DNA of 64,000 nucleotides from Aldehydirespirator sp965221605 (GTDB taxonomy: Bacteria; Actinomycetota; Acidimicrobiia; Acidimicrobiales; Aldehydirespiratoraceae). The DNA lies in assembly GCA_965221605.1 (NCBI GenBank), contig CBDCSK010000009.1, positions 1 through 64,000 on the forward strand. The letters run 5' to 3'. The notes below the pieces were generated by a model. That model searched no databases. It had not been told where the DNA came from and worked only from the letters and a program-made list of their open reading frames with translations. Below are positions 50,053-59,101 of the stretch, one piece after another (position 1 is the first letter of the stretch; every line of letters starts with the position of its first letter). A program made the translations under genes and the position numbers.

Positions 50053-51177
50053 GTGCGCAATTCAAGGCGCCGGCTGCTGTGGTTGCCGGTAATTCTCGTG
50101 ACCATGTCGCTGGTGGCCGCAGCATGCGGCGACGACGAGGGCGAACCGGCGGCCCCGGCGGCCAGCACGGACTCCGGCACCACGGACTCCGGCACCACCG
50201 ACTCGGGCACCACCGACTCGGGCACCACCGACTCGGGCACCACCGATGCCGCGCCGACCACGACGGTCGAGGCCATGACCAACGAAGAGGAGATGGCCAC
50301 GGTTTCTGGTGAGGTGAACATCTCGGGTTCGTCGACGGTCGAGCCGATCTCGATCCGGGTGGCTGAGCTGTTCGAGGACGTGGCCCCGGACGTGTCGGTG
50401 ACCGTGGACGGTCCCGGCACCGGAGACGGTTTCAAGCTGTTCTGTGAGGGCGCCACCGACATCTCCGACGCCTCCCGCCAGATCAAGGACTCCGAGAAGG
50501 AGGCCTGCTTCGAGGCCGGCATCACCAACATCGTCGAGCTCAAGGTGGGTGTCGACGGCATCGCAGTGATGACCAACGCCAACAACGGCGCCGTCGAGTG
50601 CCTGACCTTCCATCAGCTCTTCGACATGATCGGCCCCAACGGCGAGGGCACCAGCACCTGGGCCGAGGCCTCCGCGGGCCTGCCCGACGCGCCGCTGGAC
50701 ATCTTCGGCCCCGGCGAGGAGTCCGGAACCTTCGACTCCTTCATCGAGATCGTCCTCGAGGACCTCGCCGAAGAAGCCGGCGTCGACGCCACCACCCGCA
50801 CCGACTACAGCCCCTCGGGCAACGACAACGTCATCTTGCAGGGCATCCAGTCCAGCGACACCACCTTGGGCTGGGTCGGCTTCGCGTTCGCCATCAACGC
50901 CTCAGGCGTGAAGCTGCTCGAAGTCGACGGCGGCGACGGATGCGTGTCACCCACCCCCGACACCATCGCCTCCAACGAGTACCCGATAAGCCGGGACCTG
51001 TGGATCTACGTCAACGCCGACAAGGCCGCCGCCAACCCCGCCGTGGTCGCATACGTCGACTTCTACGTGTCCGACGCCCTCAGCCAGGCCGTCAGCGAAG
51101 TCGGCTACGTGCCCCTCACCGACGCATCCCACACCGAGACCGCCGACCGCTGGCACAGCCGCTCGCTGATCAGCTAG
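50053..51177 (+). CDS. pstS: Phosphate ABC transporter substrate-binding lipoprotein
   Basis: A 374-residue lipoprotein that captures phosphate outside the membrane. Signal peptide with lipobox LVAAAC (Cys25), then a linker built of five SGTTD repeats encoded by a 15-bp tandem repeat (50169-50246). The binding domain starts GEVNISGSSTVEPISIRVAE; phosphate-contacting segments include VDGPGTGDGFKLFCEG, DISDASRQIKD, GPGEESGTFDSF and TDYSPSGNDNVI. GTG start at 50053 with GGAAGGACTT upstream. First gene of pstSCAB-phoU, downstream of the PHO box. The related PhoX/SphX subgroup is possible, but the role is the same. Confidence 0.92.
   Translation: MRNSRRRLLWLPVILVTMSLVAAACGDDEGEPAAPAASTDSGTTDSGTTDSGTTDSGTTDSGTTDAAPTTTVEAMTNEEEMATVSGEVNISGSSTVEPISIRVAELFEDVAPDVSVTVDGPGTGDGFKLFCEGATDISDASRQIKDSEKEACFEAGITNIVELKVGVDGIAVMTNANNGAVECLTFHQLFDMIGPNGEGTSTWAEASAGLPDAPLDIFGPGEESGTFDSFIEIVLEDLAEEAGVDATTRTDYSPSGNDNVILQGIQSSDTTLGWVGFAFAINASGVKLLEVDGGDGCVSPTPDTIASNEYPISRDLWIYVNADKAAANPAVVAYVDFYVSDALSQAVSEVGYVPLTDASHTETADRWHSRSLIS
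50169..50246. repeat. 15-bp tandem repeat in the pstS linker
   Basis: Five units of the type GACTCGGGCACCACC. They encode Asp-Ser-Gly-Thr-Thr repeats between lipobox and binding domain. Unit number can change without breaking the frame and would alter the tether length. Confidence 0.85.
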
Positions 51178-51228
51178 AACACCGGGCGGCCTACCCGGAT
51201 CTGATCCAAGGAAGATCCCTCCATAGCC

Positions 51229-52380
51229 ATGACCGACACGAGCGTCGTCCAGCCCGAGCTCCTGACCGTTGATCAGCTTCAGATCGCGCCTTCCCGCAGG
51301 CACCGCGAAGTGATCATCCGCTACGGCCTCCTGCTGACGGCGCTCGTGTCGGTTCTGGTGAGCACGCTGATCGTGTGGAGCCTCCTGCGGGAGGCGTGGA
51401 CCTTCATCACCGGCGTGGTGTGGGCCGACACCTGGGGACAGCAGGGATGGTTCCCCCGGCGGGGCCTCTACGACATCCCCACCATCGTCGTGCCCTCCCT
51501 GATCGTGACCGGCATCGCCATGGTGGTGGCCGGACCCCTGGGGCTGGGGGCCGCGGTGTACCTGGCGGAGTACGCCAACCGCAAGACCCGGGCCTGGCTG
51601 AAGCCGGCGCTGGAGATCCTGGCCGGCATCCCCTCGGTGGTGCTGGGCTTCTTCGCGCTCACCTGGATCGCACCCAACCTGGTGGGGCGGATCGGCAAGA
51701 CCACCTTCCTGGTGCTGGGCGCGGTGATCCTGCTCGGCTACGCGGTGATATCGGCGGGGATGGCACGATCCAAGATCAAGCAGTACCGGGAGGGAACGGC
51801 CGATCCGTCGGCCCGCATCGGCGCGGTGGCGTCGATCGCCACGCTGGTGGTCGTCTTCGCCCTGGGACTGGCCTGGATCCTCAATGTCTGGCTGGAGTTC
51901 GCCCCCAACAACGCCGGATCGCTGGCCGCGGCCGGCATCGGCGTGGGCATCCTGACGATCCCGCTGGTGGCCTCGATCTCTGAGGACGCCATGGCGGCGG
52001 TGCCCGACTCGCTGCGCGAAGCCTCGGCCGGGCTCGGGGCCCGCAAGATGACCACCGCCACCACGGTCGTGCTACCCGCGGCCATCTCGGGCATCGTGGC
52101 CGCCTTCATCGTGGCCGTCTCCAGGGCCATCGGCGAGACCATGGTGGTCTTCATGGCCGGCGGCGCGGCCGACGCGGCCCGGTTCACCGACGACCCGTTC
52201 GAGGGAGGCCTGACGATGACCGCGGCCATGGCCTCGCTGGCCTCGGGCACCGACAGCGTCGTGGGCGAGGGACTGACGTTCCAGAGCCTCTACTTCGTGG
52301 GCCTGCTGCTGTTCCTGATCACGTTGAGCCTCAACATCGTCGCCTCGCGCTTCGTGTCGAAGGTCCGCGAGGCGTACTAG
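51229..52380 (+). CDS. pstC: Phosphate ABC transporter permease PstC
   Basis: A 383-residue membrane protein with a long first helix, a soluble extracytoplasmic segment (VWADTWGQQGWFPRRGLYDI) and five further helices. The coupling motif for PstB is AVPDSLREASAGLGARKMTTATT, the typical EAA loop. IPSVVLGFFALTWIAPNLVG is a family landmark. An insert of about 60 residues after the third helix (KIKQYREGTADPSARIGAVA) makes it longer than the common form. It follows pstS by 51 bp with GGAAG as ribosome site and ends 16 bp before pstA. Confidence 0.9.
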   Translation: MTDTSVVQPELLTVDQLQIAPSRRHREVIIRYGLLLTALVSVLVSTLIVWSLLREAWTFITGVVWADTWGQQGWFPRRGLYDIPTIVVPSLIVTGIAMVVAGPLGLGAAVYLAEYANRKTRAWLKPALEILAGIPSVVLGFFALTWIAPNLVGRIGKTTFLVLGAVILLGYAVISAGMARSKIKQYREGTADPSARIGAVASIATLVVVFALGLAWILNVWLEFAPNNAGSLAAAGIGVGILTIPLVASISEDAMAAVPDSLREASAGLGARKMTTATTVVLPAAISGIVAAFIVAVSRAIGETMVVFMAGGAADAARFTDDPFEGGLTMTAAMASLASGTDSVVGEGLTFQSLYFVGLLLFLITLSLNIVASRFVSKVREAY

Positions 52381-52396
52381 GGAGGCCCGCGAGCGC

Positions 52397-53359
52397 ATGA
52401 TCAGCCGCCTCTCCGACGACCGGTCCCGGGCCGCCATCGCCGCCTCCATCGAGAGGCGACGGGTGGACACCAGAGGCCTGCTGTTCAAGACGATCCTCCA
52501 GTCGTGCCTGCTGATCACGCTGGCCCTGCTGGCGGTGCTGCTGCTAACCGTCGCGCTGGACAGCACCGACCAGCTCGGAACCCGGCTGTGGGACTTCCTC
52601 CAGGGCACGCTGAGGTCCCGGTCCGAAGACGACCGGCTCGGCATCCACCAGGGCATGTACGGCTCGCTGTGGATCGCGATCATCGTGGCCGTGCTGGCCT
52701 TCCCCATCGGGATCGGCGCGGCGGTGTACCTCGAGGAATACGCCCCCCGGAACCGCTTCACCTCGTTCATCGAGGTCAACATCCGCAACCTCGCCGGGGT
52801 TCCGTCGGTGGTGTACGGACTGCTGGGGCTGGCCCTGCTGCTCAACGGCCAGATCTTCGGCCTCGATCGCCTGACCGGCGGGAGCTCCGCGCTGTCGGGC
52901 GGGATCACGCTGGCCATCCTGGTCCTGCCCATAGTGGTCATAACCTCCGGCGAGGCCTTCCGGGCGGTGCCGATCGAGTTGCGGGAGGGCGCCTACGGCG
53001 TGGGGGCCACCAGATGGGAGATGATCCGCACCCAGGTGCTGCCCTACGCCGCGCCCGGCATCCTCACCGGCACGCTGCTGTCGATGGCCCGCGCCGTCGG
53101 CGAGGCCGCCCCGCTGATCCTGGTGGGCGCCGTCTCGGGGAGGCTCGGAGACAATCCCGGGCTCTTCGACATCGGCGCGCTCACCGATCAGTTCACGGCG
53201 CTTCCCATCGTCATCACGACCTGGACGGTGCAGTCGGGCCGGGACGTCGGCTTCACCGCGGCCGCGGCCGCTGCCATCGTCGTGCTGCTCGTGTTCGTGC
53301 TAATGATGAACTCTGCCGCCATCCTGCTGCGGAACCGGTTCGAGAAGAAGAGAGGCTGA
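52397..53359 (+). CDS. pstA: Phosphate ABC transporter permease PstA
   Basis: A 320-residue partner permease with about six helices. It has GMYGSLWIAIIVAVLAFPIG, VNIRNLAGVPSVVYGLLGLA and the coupling loop AVPIELREGAYGVGATRWEM that contacts PstB. A cytoplasmic N-terminus of about 30 residues precedes the first helix. ATG start at 52397 is preceded by GGGAGGCCCGCGAGCGC, a good ribosome site. The stop is one base before the GTG of pstB, so translation is coupled. Confidence 0.92.
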   Translation: MISRLSDDRSRAAIAASIERRRVDTRGLLFKTILQSCLLITLALLAVLLLTVALDSTDQLGTRLWDFLQGTLRSRSEDDRLGIHQGMYGSLWIAIIVAVLAFPIGIGAAVYLEEYAPRNRFTSFIEVNIRNLAGVPSVVYGLLGLALLLNGQIFGLDRLTGGSSALSGGITLAILVLPIVVITSGEAFRAVPIELREGAYGVGATRWEMIRTQVLPYAAPGILTGTLLSMARAVGEAAPLILVGAVSGRLGDNPGLFDIGALTDQFTALPIVITTWTVQSGRDVGFTAAAAAAIVVLLVFVLMMNSAAILLRNRFEKKRG

Positions 53360-53360
53360 A

Positions 53361-54236
<876 letters not shown>

Positions 54237-54280
54237 GGGAGGGGCGCGACCGCCGGCGCGCTTGAGCCGAGGAATCCACC

Positions 54281-55042
54281 ATGACCGAGCAGATCCGCAA
54301 GTCATTCCACGCCGAGATCGACGAGATCAGCAACCTGATCGTGCAGCTGGCGGCCCGGGCCGGCGACTCCGTCGCCAGAGCCACCGAAGCGCTCTTGAGG
54401 TACGACCTGATCGAGGCCCAGCAGATCATCGACGACGACGACGCGATCGACGTGGCCGCCATCGAGGTCGAGGAGAAGTGCCAGAGCCTGCTGGCTCTCC
54501 AGCAGCCCATGGCCGGCGACCTGCGCCAGATCCTGGCCGCCATGTGGATCACGGCCGAGTTGGAGAGGACCGGCGGGCTGGCCTGCAACATCTGCAAGGG
54601 GGCCCGGCGGATGTTCCCGGCGGAGCTTCCCCCCAAGCTGCGGGGCCTCATCGCGGAGATGAGCGAGGAGGCCATCCGGCTCATCCGCCTGTCGGTGGAC
54701 TCCTACTCCGAGCGCGACGCCGGCCTGGCCAGCGCCCTCGACGACATCGACGACCGGCTCGACAGCCTCCACCGGGTGTTCGTGCGGAACCTTCTGGAGG
54801 TGAGCCGGGCCAGGGACCTCGACGTGCAGCCTGCGATGCAGTTGGCGCTGATCGCCCGCTACTACGAGCGCATCGGCGACCATGCCGTCAACGTCAGCGA
54901 CCGGGTCCGCTACATGGTGTCGGGCGTCATGCCGTGGCGGGGCAAGATGACCAGGCACGCAACCCGGGAGGAGCGCATCATCCAGGAGCTGGATCCCGAT
55001 CCGGCGGAGATGTCCCCCAACGGCGAGGACACGGCCGACTAG
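54281..55042 (+). CDS. phoU: Phosphate signalling regulator PhoU
   Basis: A 253-residue all-helical protein made of two repeats of the PhoU fold. Metal-binding acidic motifs appear as EVEEKCQSLLALQQPMAGDL in the first repeat and ARYYERIGDHAVNVSDRVRY in the second. It links the Pst transporter to the sensor kinase and turns off the Pho response in phosphate-rich conditions. ATG at 54281; it lies 44 bp after pstB and 12 bp before the histidine kinase, so the kinase is very likely its partner. The C-terminal tail of about 25 residues beyond the fold is acidic. Confidence 0.93.
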   Translation: MTEQIRKSFHAEIDEISNLIVQLAARAGDSVARATEALLRYDLIEAQQIIDDDDAIDVAAIEVEEKCQSLLALQQPMAGDLRQILAAMWITAELERTGGLACNICKGARRMFPAELPPKLRGLIAEMSEEAIRLIRLSVDSYSERDAGLASALDDIDDRLDSLHRVFVRNLLEVSRARDLDVQPAMQLALIARYYERIGDHAVNVSDRVRYMVSGVMPWRGKMTRHATREERIIQELDPDPAEMSPNGEDTAD

Positions 55043-55054
55043 GGCCGCGCTCCG

Positions 55055-56263
55055 ATGACGACGCTCATCGTCGCCGTTCTGCTGGTGGTGGGCGGCGCGG
55101 TGGTGGGCGTCGCGGTGGACCGGGCCCGGCTCCGCCGCTGGCTCCGGAACCTGTCGCCGGAAGGCCGGTCGGGTCCGGACCAGCCGCGTGCAGCCCGCGG
55201 GTTCATCGAGGACGCCCGGAGACGCCAGGACCTGGCCGAGACCGGCCGCCTCTCGGCCGAGACCGCGGTGCACCGGCTCGAGGCGAGCATGGACGGGCTC
55301 CAATCCGGGCTGGTGGTCTGTGACCGCAGCGGGAGCGTGGTGGCCCAGAACGCCGCCGCGGAGCAGTTCCTGCAGGCTCGCCACGGCGAGGCCCTGGTCG
55401 CCCGTGAGATCAAGGACCTGCTCGAACGGGCCCGGGCCGGCGAGCGGGTGACGAGCACCGTGGAGCTGCACATCGAGCCCCGCCGCAGCTACGAGGTCGA
55501 GGCCGGTCCGATCGAGCGCGACGGCGAGACGCTCGGGGCGGTGGCGCTGGTGTACGACGTCACCGAGTACCACCGCGTCGACTCCGTCCGGCGCGACTTC
55601 GTCGCCAACGTGAGCCACGAGCTGAAGACGCCGATCGGCGCGCTGAGCCTGCTGGCCGACTCGCTGTCGGCCGACGCCACGCCGGAGGTGGCCGCCCGTC
55701 TCTCGGGTCGCATGCAGATCGAGATCCAGCGGGTGGCCGACACCATCGACGACCTGCTGACGCTGGCGATGCTGGAGGACGACAGCGGCCGATCCGACGA
55801 GCGGGTCGACATCGGCGCGGTGGTCGCGGCCGCCTCGGACCGGATCTCGGAGTCGGCCGAGCAGCGCGACATCAAGGTGGTCGTCGCCGGCGACTGGGAC
55901 GTCTCGCCCATCCGGGGGTACCGGCGGCAGCTGGAGTCGGCAGTGTTCAACCTGCTCGACAACGCGGTGAAGTTCAGCGAGCCCGGCGGCCGGGTCGACA
56001 TCGGCGTGGAGGTCGTCGACCGGACTCTGAGGCTGTCGGTGACCGACGACGGGATCGGCATCCCGGCCGCGGAGCGGTCTCGGATCTTCGAGCGCTTCTA
56101 CCGGGTCGACCGGGCCCGGAGCCGCAACACGGGGGGCACGGGCCTGGGGCTGTCGATAGTGCGCCACGTGGCCCTCAACCACGGCGGCGATGTCAGCGTC
56201 ACCTCGCAGGAGGGTTACGGGGCGCAGTTCACCATCAGCCTGCCCCTCGACAACGGCGACTGA
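55055..56263 (+). CDS. phoR: Sensor histidine kinase, PhoR/SenX3-like
   Basis: A 402-residue kinase with one N-terminal membrane helix (LIVAVLLVVGGAVVGVAV), a PAS-like domain (about 75-170, GLVVCDRSGSVVAQNAAAEQ), the HisKA domain with phospho-accepting His188 in VANVSHELKTPIGALS, and an ATPase domain with N-box LLDNAVKFSEPGG, G1 VTDDGIGIP and G2 NTGGTGLGLSIV. It would phosphorylate a PhoP/RegX3-type regulator that binds the PHO box upstream of pstS. No response regulator gene follows here; the next gene is on the opposite strand. The symbol is by context and similarity. Confidence 0.88.
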   Translation: MTTLIVAVLLVVGGAVVGVAVDRARLRRWLRNLSPEGRSGPDQPRAARGFIEDARRRQDLAETGRLSAETAVHRLEASMDGLQSGLVVCDRSGSVVAQNAAAEQFLQARHGEALVAREIKDLLERARAGERVTSTVELHIEPRRSYEVEAGPIERDGETLGAVALVYDVTEYHRVDSVRRDFVANVSHELKTPIGALSLLADSLSADATPEVAARLSGRMQIEIQRVADTIDDLLTLAMLEDDSGRSDERVDIGAVVAAASDRISESAEQRDIKVVVAGDWDVSPIRGYRRQLESAVFNLLDNAVKFSEPGGRVDIGVEVVDRTLRLSVTDDGIGIPAAERSRIFERFYRVDRARSRNTGGTGLGLSIVRHVALNHGGDVSVTSQEGYGAQFTISLPLDNGD

Positions 56264-56274
56264 GGGCGGCTTGG

Positions 56275-57078
56275 CTAGCCGCGGCCGGCGCTCCCGTTGC
56301 CGTTGCCGTCGGCGGCGACCGAGGCCAGCAGCGACTGGCGCTGACGCTCCAGCCACCCGAGCAGCACCGCCACCGCCCGGGGGTCGTGGCGCAGGTGGTG
56401 GCCGGCTCCGCTGATGATCCGCAGATCGGCGCCGGCATGGGCGTCGGCCAGCACCCGTGCGTCGAACACGGGGACGGTCTCGTCATCGCTGCCGTGCAGG
56501 ACGAGCAGCGACCGCTCCCCCAGCGACTCGGCGGCCTCGACAGCTCGCACGGTCTGGATCTCGGCGGCCCAGCGATCGAACCTCTCGGGGAACTCCGGGT
56601 CGCTCACCACGCCCACCTCGCGGGCCCACACCAGCAGCTTGCGGGGGTTGCGGGCCCAGTCCTCGAAGTCGGCCGGGGCGGCCACCGCGGCCACGCCCCG
56701 CACCCGCTCGTCGGTGCTGGCCACCACCACGGCCAGCGCGCCGCCGGTTCCGAATCCGATGAGCCAGATCCCGTCGCAACGCACCTCGGAGGAGAGGAAG
56801 TCGACCGCGCCGGCGAGGTCGCGCTTCCAGCCGTCGAGCGAGAAGTCGCCCGCGGATCCGGCCACTCCCCTCGACGCGTAGGTCAGGGCGGCGAACCCGG
56901 TCTCGGCCGCTATCAGGTCCGCCAGAGCCGGCATAGTCCTCGTCGAGTTGATGCCGCCCCCCGCCTCGGTGGGGAAGCCGTGGACGATCACCGCCGCCGG
57001 CTGCACTGCGGGAGCCCGTGCCGGGCGGGCCAGATGGGCGGTCAGCGTGTTCGAGTCGACGGTGAACCGGCCCTCCAT
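56275..57078 (-). CDS. Alpha/beta-hydrolase-fold protein with a non-canonical nucleophile site
   Basis: A 267-residue cytoplasmic protein. Fold markers: VIVHGFPTEAGGG (oxyanion-loop region), WLIGFGTGGALAVVVAS at the nucleophile elbow, LLVLHGSDDETVP for the acid residue, and ISGAGHHLRHDPRAV for the catalytic His. The elbow reads G-F-G-T-G rather than GxSxG, so the usual Ser is missing; Thr next to it might serve, or the protein may not hydrolyse esters. ATG 57078 (MEGRFTVDSN) is preferred to the longer frame. It converges on the kinase gene, 11 bp between stops. The last 15 residues are Gly/Asn/Ala-rich. Confidence 0.8.
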   Translation of the reverse strand: MEGRFTVDSNTLTAHLARPARAPAVQPAAVIVHGFPTEAGGGINSTRTMPALADLIAAETGFAALTYASRGVAGSAGDFSLDGWKRDLAGAVDFLSSEVRCDGIWLIGFGTGGALAVVVASTDERVRGVAAVAAPADFEDWARNPRKLLVWAREVGVVSDPEFPERFDRWAAEIQTVRAVEAAESLGERSLLVLHGSDDETVPVFDARVLADAHAGADLRIISGAGHHLRHDPRAVAVLLGWLERQRQSLLASVAADGNGNGSAGRG

Positions 57079-57219
57079 CCGGGTCACGGTAACGCGGCGT
57101 GTGCGGGCGCGAGGTGGGGCGGGCCACCGGGGCCCGCCCCACTCATCGATTCTTGCTGGAAATCCCGGCCGAGCCATGTGGCACCGCGACGGGAGCCACT
57201 CGTGCCGCGCCGGATGTGA

Positions 57220-57321
57220 CTAGGTCCGGCGACTCGATCCAGGGGTGGAGCTGGCGGGGATTCGCCAGTCGGTCCAGCTTGCCGTAGCTAGCGGCCAGCC
57301 ACCTCCAAGGTCACAACGCAT
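57220..57321 (-). CDS. Possible 33-residue peptide gene downstream of an extended anti-16S-complementary leader
   Basis: An ATG at 57321 opens a 33-codon frame reading MRCDLGGGWPLATASWTDWR and on to TAG at 57220. The peptide is rich in Trp, Gly and Ser and has no recognised motif. It is preceded at 57333-57352 by an exceptional Shine-Dalgarno-like block (separate entry), but about 19 bases lie between that block and this ATG, which is far for direct use. Other short frames overlap it. The 237-bp region holds no other candidate gene. Confidence 0.3.
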   Translation of the reverse strand: MRCDLGGGWPLATASWTDWRIPASSTPGSSRRT

Positions 57322-57330
57322 AAAGCACTC

Positions 57331-57352
57331 AGCTGGACCACCTCCTTTCCTT
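57331..57352 (-). promoter_or_regulatory. Extended Shine-Dalgarno-like element
   Basis: On the minus strand it reads GGAAAGGAGGTGGTCCAGCT. This is complementary to almost the whole 3' tail of bacterial 16S rRNA (GCTGGATCACCTCCTTTC), apart from one wobble-type difference. Ordinary ribosome sites pair over 4-8 bases, so a 19-20 base match in an otherwise gene-free interval is notable. Confidence 0.5.
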
Positions 57353-57416
57353 GGTGACACCAGTCAACCACACGGTGACCCCTCGCGCCATGCCTTGCTC
57401 GGCTCACGGTTGCCGA

Positions 57417-57863
57417 TCAAGCGGGGGGTTCGCCGGCGCTGAGGGCCCCTATCTCCGCCAGGTAGGCGAACTGGGCCTCGAGGATGCACACCACGTCGAC
57501 CGGGTCGGGGCCGCCCTCTGACAGCGCTCGGGCCACCACCGCGTCGGTGGCCGCGTCGGTGTCGGCCACCGCCATGTCGTCCATGGCCACCGCGGGGTCG
57601 CCGAGCTCCTGGCCGTGGGAGGTGGCCAGGCCGACCGCCGCGAACCAGTCGAGGTGCCAGCCCAGCACCGTCCTCACGTCGTCGTAGCTGATCCTCGCGG
57701 TCACCTCGTCGGGCAGGTGGTCGGCCACATACTCGACGGCATTGGCCAGCCGGTAGACCGACGGGGCCGTCTCGTGCTCCAGGCGCCCGACCGCGATCCC
57801 CACCGACACGAAGGCGATGGCCACCACGGCGGCGAGGCCGGCCGCGGCGATCAGCCAGATCAC
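57417..57863 (-). CDS. Single-helix membrane-anchored hypothetical protein
   Basis: I do not recognise this 148-residue protein. One N-terminal helix (IAAAGLAAVVAIAFVSVGIA) is followed by a soluble acidic domain with LANAVEYVADHLPDEVTARI, SYDDVRTVLGWHLDWFAAVG and a final helical EAQFAYLAEIGALSAGEPPA. The N-in arrangement would put the domain outside if the helix spans once. It follows the acyl-CoA dehydrogenase by 18 bp on the same strand, so it is likely co-transcribed. The ATG start begins directly with the helix. Confidence 0.7.
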   Translation of the reverse strand: MIWLIAAAGLAAVVAIAFVSVGIAVGRLEHETAPSVYRLANAVEYVADHLPDEVTARISYDDVRTVLGWHLDWFAAVGLATSHGQELGDPAVAMDDMAVADTDAATDAVVARALSEGGPDPVDVVCILEAQFAYLAEIGALSAGEPPA

Positions 57864-57881
57864 GTCGCGGCGCGCACCGCG

Positions 57882-58997
57882 CTAGAGGCCGATGCGCTGG
57901 GCGAGGAGCTCCCGGTGGTAGGTGGGGTCGCCGAACAGGAGCTCGGAGCTCTTGGCCCGCTTGAAGTAGAGGTGCGCGGGATGCTCCCAGGTGAAGCCGA
58001 TCCCGCCGTGGATCTGGATGTTCTCGGCCGCGGCGTGGAAGTAGGCCTCCGAGCAGTAGCTCTTGGCCAGCGACGCCACCTGGGGCAGCTCGTCGTTCAT
58101 CTCGGCCGCGCACCAGCCCGCGTAGTAGGCGGCCGACTTGGCCGACTCGACCTCCAGCAGCATGTCGGCACACTTGTGCTTGATGGCCTGGAACGAGCCG
58201 ATGGGCCGTCCGAACTGCACCCGGACCTTGGCGTACTCCACCGACATGTCCAGGCAGCGCTGGGCCCCGCCCACCTGCTCGGCGGCCAGAGCCACCGAGG
58301 CGAGGTCGAGCACGCCCTCCAGCACCGGCCAACCCTGCCCCTCGGTGCCGATGAGCGTGGCCTCCACGCCCTCGAAGGTGAGCTTGGCCTGCTTGCGGGT
58401 CTGGTCCATGGTCGACAGCGCGGTGCGGGTCAGCCCGGCGGCCGCGGGATCCACGGTGAACAGCGAGACGCCGCCGCCGGTGCGGGCGGCCACGATCAGC
58501 AGGTCGGCGGTGTGCCCGTCGAGGACGTACATCTTGACGCCGTCCAGCCGCCACCCGCCGTTGGTGGCCGTCGCGGCCATTGTGATGCCGGGCTCGTCCC
58601 AGCGGCCGTTCTGCTCGGTGAAGGCCAGGGTCCCCCTCGTCTCACCCGAGGCGATTCCCGGCAGGTGGGCCTGCTTGGCCGACTCGTCGCCGCTGAGCAG
58701 CAGGGTGTTGGCGGCCATGACGGCCGAGGAGAAGTAGGGGGCGCACAGCAGCGAGCTTCCCATCTCCTCGAGCACCACCACCTGCTCGATACGGGTGAAG
58801 CCCTGGCCGCCGTACTCCTCGGGGATGGTCAGCGCGGGCAGCCCCATCTGCTCGGACATCTGGGTCCACACGTCGGGATCGAAGCCCTGCTCGGTGTCCA
58901 TCTGCTCCCGGACCGCGGACTCGGGCGACTTCTCCTCCAGGAAGCTGCGGACGAAGTCGCGAAGCTGTTCCTGTTCATCGGTGAATGCGAAGTTCAC
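57882..58997 (-). CDS. Acyl-CoA dehydrogenase family protein
   Basis: A 371-residue FAD enzyme that oxidises an acyl-CoA at the alpha-beta bond. The N-terminal helical domain is FAFTDEQEQLRDFVRSFLEE, the flavin/beta domain has LAFTEQNGRWDEPG and LDGVKMYVLDGHTADLLIV, and the C-terminal domain has YAKVRVQFGRPIGSFQAIKHKCADM and the signature IQIHGGIGFTWEHPAHLYFKRA. In the IQIHGGIG(F/Y)T region the catalytic Glu of some classes is not obvious, so substrate class is open. GTG 58997 (NFAFTDEQ) has AGGAGA seven bases upstream; the longer frame is not supported. Divergent from sufC. Confidence 0.9.
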   Translation of the reverse strand: MNFAFTDEQEQLRDFVRSFLEEKSPESAVREQMDTEQGFDPDVWTQMSEQMGLPALTIPEEYGGQGFTRIEQVVVLEEMGSSLLCAPYFSSAVMAANTLLLSGDESAKQAHLPGIASGETRGTLAFTEQNGRWDEPGITMAATATNGGWRLDGVKMYVLDGHTADLLIVAARTGGGVSLFTVDPAAAGLTRTALSTMDQTRKQAKLTFEGVEATLIGTEGQGWPVLEGVLDLASVALAAEQVGGAQRCLDMSVEYAKVRVQFGRPIGSFQAIKHKCADMLLEVESAKSAAYYAGWCAAEMNDELPQVASLAKSYCSEAYFHAAAENIQIHGGIGFTWEHPAHLYFKRAKSSELLFGDPTYHRELLAQRIGL

Positions 58998-59101
58998 GGT
59001 GGGACTCTCCTGCGGATCGAACCTGGCCGTCAAGCTATCGGGCCGATTCAGGCCTTGTACGGGCCGTAGTGCCCAGGGTGCACGGGCCGTAGGATCAAAC
59101 C

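Noticed and set aside
57329..57352. A fragment of 16S rRNA 3' end on the plus strand (AGCTGGACCACCTCCTTTCC)
   Set aside because: Similarity is limited to about 20 bases around the anti-Shine-Dalgarno; no rRNA sequence precedes it. Better seen as an extended Shine-Dalgarno-like element on the other strand.
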